Of a stretch of DNA of 40,559 bases, positions 15,577 to 24,516 are shown one piece after another (position 1 is the first letter of the stretch; each line of letters opens with the position of its first letter). The DNA comes from a bacterium (GTDB lineage Bacteria; Actinomycetota; Acidimicrobiia; Spongiisociales; UBA5794). Below the pieces are notes generated by a model that made no database searches, was not told the DNA's origin, and saw only the letters and a list, made by a program, of their open reading frames with translations. Location: positions 1-40,559 of the forward strand of contig JAAELU010000160.1 in NCBI GenBank assembly GCA_024226255.1, given 5' to 3'. The translations under genes were made by a program, and so were the position numbers.

Positions 15577-16035
15577 CTACTCCGAAACGTCTTTGGGAGC
15601 TTCCGTGTCGGTTTGAGTTGTCGAGCCAGACCGCACACAAACCAACCGGACATCCTCAGTCCTCATCGAGTCGAGGTTGACTCCCTGATCGACGCGGAAC
15701 TCGAGGTGGCCATCCCGGCAGCCCTTTCTGACAACCTCATCGCGCCAAAACACACGAAGTTTGAGGGACACGTTGAGGTCCTCGCCACCGGGTATTTCGT
15801 TGACACCGGTCGCGGCTGCCTCCTCGTCGACGAGATCCTGAATGGTGGGTCGAGGCTTGGCGGGCGTTATTTCTGCCAACACCTTCTTGTTGCCCATCGC
15901 CGGCAATGGGACCGACCCGCCGTCCTGCTCTGCGGCCATCATCTCGTGCATCCGCCGTTTCGTCCGCCGCGATAGTGTGACCATGACGGCGACGACCACG
16001 GCGAGGGTCGCGAATCCGATTGCTGCTTGTGCCAT
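15577..16035 (-). CDS. Membrane-anchored hypothetical protein
   Basis: The 152-residue protein has an N-terminal membrane anchor (about residues 4-22, AAIGFATLAVVVAVMVTL) followed by RRTKRR and a cytoplasmic part: a mixed linker (30-75) and a C-terminal domain with two cysteines (about 80-140, LNVSLKLRVFWRDEVV..GC and DVRLVCV). The ATG at 16035 is preceded by GGGAGG 8 nt upstream. It lies 21 nt after the mannose-1-phosphate guanylyltransferase gene and is probably cotranscribed with it. The function is not recognised. Confidence 0.72.
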   Translation of the reverse strand: MAQAAIGFATLAVVVAVMVTLSRRTKRRMHEMMAAEQDGGSVPLPAMGNKKVLAEITPAKPRPTIQDLVDEEAAATGVNEIPGGEDLNVSLKLRVFWRDEVVRKGCRDGHLEFRVDQGVNLDSMRTEDVRLVCVRSGSTTQTDTEAPKDVSE

Positions 16036-16056
16036 GGTTGAGGTCCTCCCGACCTT

Positions 16057-17412
16057 CTACGCTGAGCGAGTTATCTCGAGTATTTCGAGTGCGTTGTCAC
16101 CCTCGACCCCGACCTCGACGGGTGCTCCGGGCGGAATCTCAGCGGATTTGGAAGATATATCGACGGGTTCGCCCTCAACCTCAAGAGTTCCTGAGCCGGC
16201 TGCGACAATCCAGGTACGGGGTCGATCAGACGCCGCGAGGTGGATATGGCCGGCCGAGTTGGGTTCGACAGTTATGTGGCGCAGAATGAAGGGTCCCGTG
16301 TCGATTAGGACTTCGGTGCTTCCCCAAGGCTCGGCGACGCTGCGATGGCTCTCCGCCTCCGTGCGCTGTCGATCGCGCAGCAGCTCGACCATCGCTTTGA
16401 CATCTTGAGAACGTTCTCGCGACGCCACCATCACGGCATCGGATGTCTCGACCACGACGAGATTCTCGACTCCGATAGCGGCGACGAGTCGACTCTCGGA
16501 GCGCAGATACGATCCAGTGACATCGACCGCCGCCACGTCACCGACGAATACGTTGTCGGCGCTTTCTACTGCGGCCAGCTCCCACACCGCCGACCACGAG
16601 CCGACATCGGACCATCCCGCGTCGAGCGGCACAACGACCGCTGAATCGGTGTGTTCCATGACTGCGAAGTCAATCGAGTCGCTCGGCGACGAAGCAAACG
16701 CCGTCGCGTCGAGCACGATGCCTTGGGAGCGGTCAGCTTCGTCGACCGCGGTTTGGACTGCAGCGGTCATTTCCGGAGCGAATTTGGTCAGCTCCTCGAT
16801 GTAACGAGAGACCCGAAAGAGGAACATTCCGGAGTTCCACAGGTAGTTGCCGGCGGCGATGTAGTCCTGAGCAGTGGCGTAGTCGGGTTTCTCCACAAAC
16901 TTGGCAACCTCTGCCACCGTATCGCCGATTCGATCACCGATCTCGATGTACCCGTATCCGGTTTCGGGGTAGTTGGGGACAATGCCGAATGTCGCCAGCT
17001 TCCCCGAAGCGCTCAGTTCCACGGCCGCCACCACCGCCGAGTGGAAGGCCGATTCGTCCCGCATGACGTGGTCGGCCGGCAACAACAACATGAGAGCGTC
17101 GGGGTTGCGTTCGGCAATGAGCAAGGCGGCTGCGGCGGCGGCCGGCGCCGTGTTGCGCCCAACCGGTTCGAGGATCACGTTGTCCGGCAGGAATCCCGCA
17201 GCGAACAGTTCCTTGGCAACGAGGCTCTGGTGGTCGGCATTGCAGACGACCCATGGATCCACCATGTCGGGGATGCCGTCGAGCCGATCGAATGTGGCGC
17301 GCAGCATCGTGCGTTCGTCGACCATTGCCAGCAATTGTTTGGGCTGTTTGGGCCGCGACAACGGCCACAGCCGCGTGCCGCTGCCGCCAGAGAGAATCAC
17401 GGGAACAATCAA
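16057..17412 (-). CDS. manC: Mannose-1-phosphate guanylyltransferase
   Basis: The enzyme makes GDP-mannose from mannose 1-phosphate and GTP, feeding polysaccharide, glycolipid or mannan synthesis in the cytoplasm. The 451-residue protein shows the nucleotidyltransferase signature VILSGGSGTRLWPLSR.KQPKQ at its N-terminus, LLLPADHV, FVEKPDYATA and a YLWNSGMF motif, followed by a C-terminal cupin-like stretch (about 340-451, with WGSTEVLIDTGPF..R.ITV and GSGTLEVEGE) as in ManC-type enzymes. The start is TTG at 17412: it puts the glycine-rich motif at residue 7, and a perfect GGAGG (17420-17424) lies 7 nt upstream. The frame extends further upstream but without family similarity. It probably supplies sugar for the envelope polymers handled by the LCP protein. 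Confidence 0.93.
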   Translation of the reverse strand: MIVPVILSGGSGTRLWPLSRPKQPKQLLAMVDERTMLRATFDRLDGIPDMVDPWVVCNADHQSLVAKELFAAGFLPDNVILEPVGRNTAPAAAAAALLIAERNPDALMLLLPADHVMRDESAFHSAVVAAVELSASGKLATFGIVPNYPETGYGYIEIGDRIGDTVAEVAKFVEKPDYATAQDYIAAGNYLWNSGMFLFRVSRYIEELTKFAPEMTAAVQTAVDEADRSQGIVLDATAFASSPSDSIDFAVMEHTDSAVVVPLDAGWSDVGSWSAVWELAAVESADNVFVGDVAAVDVTGSYLRSESRLVAAIGVENLVVVETSDAVMVASRERSQDVKAMVELLRDRQRTEAESHRSVAEPWGSTEVLIDTGPFILRHITVEPNSAGHIHLAASDRPRTWIVAAGSGTLEVEGEPVDISSKSAEIPPGAPVEVGVEGDNALEILEITRSA

Positions 17413-17419
17413 AGAAGGG

Positions 17420-17424
17420 CCTCC
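17420..17424 (-). promoter_or_regulatory. Ribosome site fixing a TTG start for manC
   Basis: GGAGG on the minus strand, 7 nt before the TTG at 17412, outweighs the longer upstream frame and supports the rare start codon. Confidence 0.75.
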
Positions 17425-17447
17425 ATGGCAAAGGACAGTATCAAGTA

Positions 17448-17840
17448 TCACCCGTGGTAGAGCGGCACCCATGGCCGGGCGACGATGCCGAGCTGCTCTT
17501 CGAGCTTCATCTCGGACTCCTGGCGGCTCGGGTTGGCCCCCTCGATGCGGAGCGCGGCTTCCAGCGTCTGTGCAGTCTCGTAGTCCGATGCAGCCGTGCG
17601 CGAAAAGGCGAGGCTGGCGTCGATGTGATCACAAGCCTTGCCGTGGAGGCCCATGGCAGCCAGAGCGTATGCGGCCAGCCGATGCAGCGACGCCCGGGAA
17701 ACCTCAGTTCCCTCGGCTTCCTCGTTGGCCTCGATGGTGGTGGTTGCCAGGTCGAGGGCCTCTTGGGGCCGCTTGGCAAAGATGAACCACTCACACCGGC
17801 GAATGATCTCCTCTAGGACATATCGGTCAGAGAGAACCGG
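17448..17840 (-). pseudogene. 3' fragment of an AAA/TPR cyclase- or regulator-type gene
   Basis: The frame is open for 130 codons from just after a TAG at 17841-17843 to the stop at 17448 and has no ATG before 17654. The translation (RRCEWFIFAKRPQEAL.., HRLAAYALAAMGLHGKACDH, SDYETAQTLEAALRI, LEEQLGIVARPWVPL) is a TPR-like helical end. It closes like the C-terminus of large AAA-plus-TPR adenylate/guanylate cyclases or LuxR/MalT-type regulators (LxRLGVVxxPxVPL). Those proteins run to about 1000 residues, so nearly all of the gene is missing. The break coincides with the broken 5' end of the opposite-strand gene at 17843. Confidence 0.65.
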
Positions 17841-17842
17841 CT

Positions 17843-20422
17843 ATGGCGCATGACGGCCTGCTGTCTGCGGCTGAGGATGCCGCCGGCACGCAGGCTGATC
17901 TGTATGACACCACTGATGCAGCCAATCAAGCAGCGGGCATCTTCACGGGAGCCATCCTGTTCTCGATGGGCTGTCACTCCGGATTGAACGTCTCCGACGT
18001 GCAGGTCGGGGCCACCCCGGACTGGGCGCAGGAGTTCTCCGAGCTGGGCGCGGTGTACGCCGCCGAGACCGGTTTCGGATACGGCGACACCGAGTTCCTC
18101 GCCTACGGCGAAGAGCTGATGCGCCAGTTCGCCTTCCGTCTCAACGGTACGGCGACAATTGGCCAAGCGATGGGATTCGCCAAGCAATACCACGCCGCCA
18201 ACTTGTCGCAGTACTCGCCGTACGACGAGAAGGTCATCATGGAGACCGTCGTCTACGGCCTGCCGTTCTACTCGGTCGGTGAGGCGGCAGTGCCACCACC
18301 GGCTCCGGTCGTTCCACCGGCCGGAACGGACGCGCCGACCGGTCTGCCGGTTCTGACCACCAGCTTTGACTATGGCGACGGCACTCCTGGAGCCGACGGG
18401 CAGTTCGATCTCGTCACCGGATCCGATAGAGGAGACTTCTACACGGCCGACGGCGAGGCTCAGGTGACGGCCTTCAACCCGATCCAGCCAAAGGCCATGG
18501 AAGATGTCACACAGCCGGGTCTGACGGGAACCGGCGTGTTCATTTCCGAGCTGACATCGGTTGACAAGCCAGGCTTCGATCCGGTGTTCTCGCGCCCGAC
18601 GGTGGACCTGGCGGACCGTGAGCCTGAGTTGAGCCTGCCGGGGACGTTCCCGATCGTCCTGCCGGGGATCAACAGCTTCGTTGATCGCACCGGCGATCGT
18701 GATCAACTGGTTGTGGTGCTCGGTCAGTTCACCGACACCGATGGAATCGGTGAGGAGGGCGTCGAGCGGCTGTTCACTCATGTCGAGGCCAACGTCCTCT
18801 ATGGCGATCCGGCGGATCAGTTGCTGCCGACCATCCGCTCGGTCAAGGCAACCGACACCGGTGCCGGAGGCTTCCTCAGCTTCGACGTGGACGCCTTCGA
18901 CCTCGACGGATCGAGCGCAACTGCGACTGACGTTGAGCGGGTCTATGTGCTGTACAAGCTGGTCAACGTCGACGGCGTGTGGTCCCAACTCGACCTGACC
19001 AAGGTCAGCAGCCATCCCGACGCCAGTTGGGTGGGAACGGTTTCAAGTCTCGGCGCCAAGGTCGAGTTCATCGTCCAGGCCATCGACAGCAGTGGTCTCG
19101 TGGCGGTGCACTCCAACAAGACTGCCGGCAACGAGTCGGTTGAGGCCCCAGCGCCGCAGCCCGGCGGCCTCGACATCGTGGTCGCTGGCGGCCCTGTCGA
19201 TCCGGTTTACACGACCGACCCGGTCCTGATCGACATCATCGGCGGCGACGAGAACGATCCGATCGAAGTTGATGTAGACGGTGAGGGATTCGAGCCGTAC
19301 GACGGCACGCCGATTCCAGTCAGTGGCGAGGGCCCCCACACCGTCACTGTGACCGATGGAACTGAGGAGGACTCGGTCACGTTCATCATCGACACGATGG
19401 CGCCCGACATCTTCATCTCGAGTCCGGTTGACGGTGCACTGTACGAGACAGGGAGTCTGGTCACGGCAAGCTATAGCTGCACTGACGCCGGCGTCGGAGT
19501 GGCCTCGTGCAATGGCAGCGTCGCTGATGGCGCCACCATTGACACCTCAGCGCCTGGCATCTACAGCGTGAGTGTCAGTTCCCAGGATGGACTGGGCAAC
19601 TCGAGCGCGGCTTCTGCGACGTATGAGGTTGCTGATCCGTTGGTGCTGACCGTGGCGCCGACGCTCGTGCCCCAGCAGACGCCGGTCAACGGCACCGTCC
19701 AGTTCACTCCAGATCTCGGCCATGGTCACACGGCGACGTGGGACTGGGGTGATGGAAGTGTCGACGTCTGCACGGCATCGGACTGTCTCGATGCGGCTGG
19801 AGGGACGTCCTCCAGGAGCCACGTGTACGGCCAAGCCGGAGTGTTCCAGGTTGTCGTCACAGTGGTCCACGATGGCTCGGGTTCGCAGGTGGCTGAATCT
19901 GACTTCGTCGTTGTGTACGACTCCACCGGCCGGTTTGTCATTGGCAAGGGTGAGATCGAATCACCATTCGGTTCGTTCACTCCCCAAGACGAGGCGGATC
20001 CTGAGGTCACCGGGACGCTCGAGTTTGGGTTCACCGCCAAATACAAGAAGAACGGGACCATGAAGGGCAAAGCCGGCGTAGAGCTCGAAACAGAGGACAT
20101 GAGTTTCGAGTTCGAATCGACCGACCTCGAGTGGCTCGTTTCCAGTGGCGCTAAGGCATGGGTCAAGGGCGTTGGTGAGATTGAGGACTGGGCCGGGGAA
20201 TTCGAGTTCCTGATTCAGGCGATCGACGCCCAGGAGGACTCGGGTGACGCGTTCGACAAGGACACGTTCAGAATTCGAATCTGGCAGGACGACGGATCGG
20301 CTGAGGGCCGGGTTGTGTACGACAGTGGCTACTTCGCGCCTCTGGATGATCCGGCGCTGGGCACCACCGAGCTCGCCTGGGGCAAGATCAAGATCAAGGA
20401 TCGAGGTTGGATCCCGAGGTAA
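17843..20422 (+). pseudogene. 5'-truncated secreted C25/caspase-like peptidase with Ig-like and PKD domains
   Basis: The first 110 residues look like the end of a gingipain-type (C25-like) peptidase domain. AILFSMGCHSGLNV (about 37-50) resembles the catalytic-Cys segment, then comes FLAYGEELMRQFA. No signal peptide and no preceding catalytic-His half are present, although the frame is open only back to 17807. Then come an extracellular region (150-450), an Ig-like stretch (about 450-600), a PKD domain (about 630-685, WDWGDGS..HVYGQAGVFQVVVTV) and a beta-rich C-terminal domain. An intact relative would have several hundred more N-terminal residues. It may survive as an unexported 859-residue protein from ATG 17843, but I favour a broken gene. 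Three quarters of the frame lacks internal stops, so truncation seems recent or artefactual. Confidence 0.65.
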
Positions 20423-20471
20423 AGCGTCGCATTCGTCGGATTCGTCTCCGGCGTTTGGTAGCTTGAGCCAA

Positions 20472-21767
20472 GTGGATGTCACGTACGAAGTGGGGGAGCT
20501 GGCGACTGAGATTGCCCGGGTCCTCGGCCGCGCCTTTCCAGATCAGATCTGGGTCAAAGGTCAGATCCGCAACCTGAGTCGCGCCCAGAGCGGGCACGTC
20601 TACTTCTCCCTGATTGACGCCGCCGAGGTCGGAGACAGTGCAGCCGCCCAGCTGCCCGTAACCCTCTTCGCCTCAGACAAGGATGCCGTCAACCAGGCGT
20701 TGATCAGGGCTGGCGCCGGGCGTATGGACGATGGGGTCGAAGTGAGGATCCGCGGCCACGTGCAGCACTTTCCAGCCCGTGGCGTTGTCCAGCTCCGGAT
20801 GACATGGATCGACACCGACTTCACTCTGGGCCGGTTGGCGGCGGCGCGAGCAGCGCTTCTCAAGCGCCTCGAGGCGGCGGGTCACCTGGAACGCAATCGA
20901 GCGATTCCGTTTCCCCCACTGCCGCTGCAGGTGGGCTTGGTCACTTCGCTCGGTAGCGCCGCCCACGCCGACTTCATGGAAACGCTCCGTGCCTCGGGCT
21001 GGGCCTTCCGGGTGTCCGAAGTCGACGCCAGGGTGCAGGGACCGGAGGCGCCCGATTCGATAGCCCGGTCAATCGCGACCCTGCAGGGTCGCGTCGAGGT
21101 GATTGTGGTGATTCGCGGGGGAGGCTCGGCGCTGGATCTGGCAGCGTTCGATTCCGAAACCGTGGCGGTCGCCATTGCCACGAGCGGAGTTCCTGTCATC
21201 ACTGGCATCGGCCACGAGATCGACAATCCGGTTGCCGGCGATGTTGCCCACGTCGCGGCCAAGACGCCCACGGCAGCGGCCCAGCTCCTCGTGGATCGTG
21301 TCTCTGATGCGGCCCGACGGCTCGACGCGGCTGCCGCCACAGTTGGGCACCACGCCCGGCGGGGCCTCCGCGTCGCGGGGCGCGAACTCGACCGCAGAGC
21401 GGCGGCCACCGCTGGAGTCTCTCGGTTGGTTGTCCGAGCCGCCAGCGCCCAACTCGGAAGATCAGCCATCCGTATCGCACGAGCGAGTCAGTTGGCCGTG
21501 CGTCGTCGTTCCGAATCGCTCGACCTGGCTTCAACCAGGTTGGTGCCGGCGGCAAACAGATTCGTTGCGACCGCTACTGATCGATTGGACGGTCTGGAGG
21601 TTCGTGTCAACAGTCTCGATCCCCGGCGGTTGCTCGAACGCGGTTGGTCGGTCACGAGAAATGGCGCGGGTGCCGTGGTTCGTTCACCGTCCGCTGCCCC
21701 AGTGGGTTCGGAGCTGCGCACTACGGTGGCCGAGGGTGAGATCGTCAGTCGGGTAGAGGAGAACTAG
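20472..21767 (+). CDS. xseA: Exodeoxyribonuclease VII large subunit
   Basis: The 431-residue protein combines an N-terminal OB-fold (about 1-105, VGELATEIARVLGRAF..IWVKGQIRNLSRAQSGHVYFSL) with the XseA catalytic core. It shows GLVTSLGSAAHADF (family: GVVTSxxGAAxxD), VIRGGGSALDLAAFDSE, VPVITGIGHEID and the TPTAAAQLLVDR segment, then a coiled region and a C-terminal domain (LDPRRLLERGWSVTR). With XseB it degrades single-stranded DNA from both ends to oligonucleotides. GTG at 20472 is chosen as start; TTG at 20463 is also possible, and neither has a strong ribosome site. Its TAG stop shares one base with the xseB start. Confidence 0.95.
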   Translation: MDVTYEVGELATEIARVLGRAFPDQIWVKGQIRNLSRAQSGHVYFSLIDAAEVGDSAAAQLPVTLFASDKDAVNQALIRAGAGRMDDGVEVRIRGHVQHFPARGVVQLRMTWIDTDFTLGRLAAARAALLKRLEAAGHLERNRAIPFPPLPLQVGLVTSLGSAAHADFMETLRASGWAFRVSEVDARVQGPEAPDSIARSIATLQGRVEVIVVIRGGGSALDLAAFDSETVAVAIATSGVPVITGIGHEIDNPVAGDVAHVAAKTPTAAAQLLVDRVSDAARRLDAAAATVGHHARRGLRVAGRELDRRAAATAGVSRLVVRAASAQLGRSAIRIARASQLAVRRRSESLDLASTRLVPAANRFVATATDRLDGLEVRVNSLDPRRLLERGWSVTRNGAGAVVRSPSAAPVGSELRTTVAEGEIVSRVEEN

Positions 21768-21991
21768 TGGAGGATTCGAGCCAGCCGGCGAGCTACGCGG
21801 CCGCAGTGGAGGAATTGGACGACATCCTCGCCGCCATCGAGCGGGACGAGGTCGACGTCGACGTGTTGTCACAGAAGGTTGGCCGAGCCGTAACGCTGGT
21901 CCAATACTGCCGGGAACGTATCGCAGCCGCCGAAGTCGAAGTGGAGCGGGTGGTAGCCGAGCTCACCATCGACGATGAGGCAGACGTCTAG
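21767..21991 (+). CDS. xseB: Exodeoxyribonuclease VII small subunit
   Basis: The 74-residue protein has the typical short, all-helical XseB pattern: YAAAVEELDDILAAIERDEVDVDVLSQKVGRA and LVQYCRERIAAAEVEVERVV. It forms the regulatory coil that binds XseA. The GTG start at 21767 shares one base with the xseA stop (TAGTG), so the two are translationally coupled. The length is normal for the family. Confidence 0.95.
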   Translation: MEDSSQPASYAAAVEELDDILAAIERDEVDVDVLSQKVGRAVTLVQYCRERIAAAEVEVERVVAELTIDDEADV

Positions 21992-22058
21992 CGCTCACCG
22001 CATTCTCGTAGCTCGCGAATTGCCGCCGAGGCTATCGATGGGGGACTACATTCCAGGA

Positions 22059-22460
22059 ATGGACGACACCACTCGCTTGACCGATATCGGGTCGATAACG
22101 CTTCGAGCCGATGGCATCCTGTACGTCGTCTTCGACTTCGATGGCGTCATGACCGAGGAACTGGCTAGTGAGTATCTTGCGGTCCGCAACGGACTCGTCG
22201 GCGACACCTCTCCGCCCGTCCTCCTCCATATCATCACGTTCCCTTATGTTGAACGATCCCTCAGGGTGTTCCTTCTCGCAGGGCTTCCTCATCCGCCATG
22301 TCGGGCGGTCGTGTCCGCCGACCCAACGTTCATCACTTTGTGGCGCACATATCAGATGGTCTCTGAGGTCGACATACCGTCCCGAGTCTTTGCGAATCTC
22401 GAATTGGCGGCAGATTGGCTTCACGAGCAGGTCGCCGAGTCCGAACGGAAGGGTGCGTAG
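22059..22460 (+). CDS. Small alpha/beta protein, STAS-like
   Basis: The 133-residue protein alternates strands and helices: LRADGILYVVFDFDGVMTEE, VLLHIITFPYVERSLRVFLL, CRAVVSADPTFITLWRTY and PSRVFANLELAADWLHEQV. This resembles the short STAS-like/DUF7793 proteins (a degraded anti-sigma antagonist-type fold ending in FxxxxxAxxWL), but the resemblance is weak and no phosphorylatable serine is evident. The start at ATG 22059 follows CCAGGA; ATG 22038 is an alternative. It lies 67 nt downstream of xseB and converges with 22494, so it could be cotranscribed with xseAB but has no known functional link. Confidence 0.65.
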   Translation: MDDTTRLTDIGSITLRADGILYVVFDFDGVMTEELASEYLAVRNGLVGDTSPPVLLHIITFPYVERSLRVFLLAGLPHPPCRAVVSADPTFITLWRTYQMVSEVDIPSRVFANLELAADWLHEQVAESERKGA

Positions 22461-22493
22461 CCCGGCTCACGATTGTGGCCCAAGCACCCGCAG

Positions 22494-23237
22494 CTAGCTA
22501 GCCGGCAGCGCGGCTCTGACTTCGGCAGTGACCTCGGCGAACGTTGCCGAGCGCAGTCTCATCGTCGGCTCCTCGGTACCGATTGTGACCAACACGTGGC
22601 CGAGGCGCCCACAGTCCATGCCGTGCGCCTCATGCGTCTCCGTTCCGTCGGCTGAAGACCACAGCGAGTGGATGCGCCAACTCGCCACTCGAGCAGCCAG
22701 CGCGGCGACCACGGACTCGGCGTCGACGGGATCGACTCCGGCGGCAACCAGCTCTGCATTCGCGCCGGATTCATCATTGCTGTAGAGCCGGGCCTCCGCG
22801 CTGAGCATTGCTTCGGCCCGCAGCGTGACGTCCCGCGAGGTGTCTTGCGGAAGAGGCCGAAGGTGGATCAGCTGGAACAGATGGAAGGGCAGGAGCGCCG
22901 TACTGGCCAGTTTGAGCTCATAGAGGCCTCCCTCGACCCGGGTTCCAATCGTGGCACCGAGCGGCGTCGCCCAGATCGTCGATGCAGCAATGGATCCGAG
23001 CCGCATCCGTTCCACGCTGACCACAAGCCCTGGTTCGGCCACCGTCTCCAGCATGGCGTCGGCCATGGGATGGAGATTGCCGTCCCGTAGCAGCTCGCCT
23101 GCTTCGAGCCGGTCGAGTGCGGCGGTGGTTTCGGCGTCGGCGCCCACAGCTCCCGTCGTCTTGAGCTGCATGAGCAGTGGCATGTAGCTCCGGTTGATCC
23201 GGATCGTCTCGGCGCCGGTGTTGAGTGTCGCTGTCAT
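22494..23237 (-). CDS. Candidate EspG-like type VII secretion chaperone
   Basis: The 247-residue protein lacks membrane segments and cysteine motifs. Its N-terminal half reads TAALDRLEAGELLRDGNLHPMADAMLETVAEP followed by VVSVERM, close to the EspG pattern, in which ALxxLxxAGLxxxGxLxPxLxxLLxxLAxP precedes a beta strand. The mid-part ALLPFHLFQLIHLRPLP also fits the EspG layout, and the length is in the family range. EspG proteins hold PE/PPE-type substrates and dissociate at the secretion machine. The ATG is set by AAGGAG 6 nt upstream. It is the last gene of the leftward type VII operon, 10 nt after the large putative substrate. The assignment is inferred from context plus pattern. Confidence 0.5.
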   Translation of the reverse strand: MTATLNTGAETIRINRSYMPLLMQLKTTGAVGADAETTAALDRLEAGELLRDGNLHPMADAMLETVAEPGLVVSVERMRLGSIAASTIWATPLGATIGTRVEGGLYELKLASTALLPFHLFQLIHLRPLPQDTSRDVTLRAEAMLSAEARLYSNDESGANAELVAAGVDPVDAESVVAALAARVASWRIHSLWSSADGTETHEAHGMDCGRLGHVLVTIGTEEPTMRLRSATFAEVTAEVRAALPAS

Positions 23238-23247
23238 CCGTGTCTCC

Positions 23248-24516
23248 TTAGAAGCCGAGCCAGCTCTTGCCGGTCTCGAAGAGGTCGCCGCCGGTGTCGA
23301 TGAGGTTGCCACCAACGTCGGTGAGGTCGTCGATGCGGTCCCCCGTCCAGTCGCCGGCGTCATCGAGCCGATCGTTGCCCCAATCAACGGCCCGGCTGAG
23401 CTGGTCCAATCCGGATTCGCCGATGCCGACGAGGTCGTCGACTCGGTCGCCACCCCAATCGAAGGCGCGGCTGAGTTGGTCCAATCCCGATTCGCCGATA
23501 CCGACTAGGTCGTCGACTCGGTGGCCACCCCAATCGAAGGCACGATCCCACTGGTTGGTGGTCCAGTCCCATCCCACATCCACCAATTCGCCGCCCTCGT
23601 TGTACAGCCACACGGCGCCGTCCTCGATGCCTGCGGAGACATCTCCCCAGAACTCGGTGATCTCGTCCCAATGGTCTACGACCTCGGCGCCGAGCCAGAC
23701 GATGCCGGTCACGATCACGACCCCGCCCGTTATGGGATTGGGAGCGATCAAGAAAGCGGTTGTCGAAGCACTGAACCCAAGCCTTGCCACGTCGGCCACG
23801 TAGCCGGCGCCTTCCCTCTCGAATGCGTCGATCGGATTGCCGTGATTCCAGACAACAATCCCATCGGACACCGTGCTGTAGGCGGTGAGGCCAATACTCG
23901 CTCGGGAGCCGAATGTCTGAACCGCCGGGTTGCTGATCCAGGCGAAGTATTGAGTGTTGGCCAGAGCCCGCGGAACGAAACCGTTGAGAATGTGAGGTAC
24001 GGGACCCCGACCACGTATGGCTTTGACCACTCGATTGACGTAGAGCCCGCCGGCCACCCAGCGGCCCTGTGGGAACCCGCCGTCGTCACGGCCGTTCCAG
24101 ACGCCGAGGCCACCCCGTACCCAGTCTTCGATTTCATCCCAAGGCACATCGGTGTCGCCCAATCGACCAAGCGGATTGCCTATGGGGAAACCAGGCCGAA
24201 GCGGTCCCGGCCAGGGGAGCGGGTTGGTGAATTGCTGCCACGGGCCACTGATCAGTGGCGGTCCGAAGATGGCCACCCCTTGGGCGGCAACAACTGCATC
24301 GGTCCGAATACGGAGTTCGCCGGCGGCAGTGCGGGCCCAGAACGAAGTCGTTGACATTGACGTGCCGACGCGATCGGCGACCGCCCACCGCCGGTTCCGG
24401 GCGAGGTGGTCATATGCCCGGCCGGCCTGCATATCAATGTCGGCTGCCGCCCAGTCGAGGTGCAGCGCCAGATCATTCAGGGCTGGAGGATCGATGCCGC
24501 AGAATGCACCGCTCAC
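23248..24516 (-). CDS. Putative type VII secretion substrate with repeat tail
   Basis: This 422-residue protein starts with a helical module (about 5-75): CGIDPPALNDL, then ADRVGT and AGELRIRTDAV. The module recurs at the N-terminus of the hydrolase at 31207-32715 (YGIDPIGLADL, ADRVGT, AGDFGWRIEAV). A central part rich in Trp, Pro and Gly (80-250) follows, then one hydrophobic stretch (about 262-290) and a C-terminal tail with repeats of DWGGDRVDDLVGIGESGLDQ (25-residue period, two near-perfect copies plus a diverged third). No enzyme motif is recognised. It may be a pore-forming or toxin-like effector or a cell-surface protein. It overlaps the upstream TcpC-like gene by 4 nt (ATGA), so translation is coupled. 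Confidence 0.65.
   Translation of the reverse strand: MSGAFCGIDPPALNDLALHLDWAAADIDMQAGRAYDHLARNRRWAVADRVGTSMSTTSFWARTAAGELRIRTDAVVAAQGVAIFGPPLISGPWQQFTNPLPWPGPLRPGFPIGNPLGRLGDTDVPWDEIEDWVRGGLGVWNGRDDGGFPQGRWVAGGLYVNRVVKAIRGRGPVPHILNGFVPRALANTQYFAWISNPAVQTFGSRASIGLTAYSTVSDGIVVWNHGNPIDAFEREGAGYVADVARLGFSASTTAFLIAPNPITGGVVIVTGIVWLGAEVVDHWDEITEFWGDVSAGIEDGAVWLYNEGGELVDVGWDWTTNQWDRAFDWGGHRVDDLVGIGESGLDQLSRAFDWGGDRVDDLVGIGESGLDQLSRAVDWGNDRLDDAGDWTGDRIDDLTDVGGNLIDTGGDLFETGKSWLGF
23393..23542. repeat. Two 75-bp tandem repeats inside the putative substrate gene
   Basis: Units 23393-23467 and 23468-23542 differ at a handful of mostly third-position sites. They encode the 25-residue DWGG-type repeat, and a third diverged unit precedes them at the 3' end of the gene. 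Confidence 0.8.

Noticed and set aside
17813..19015. 400-residue minus-strand frame
   Set aside because: Shadow of the PKD/peptidase-like gene, with no recognisable domain.
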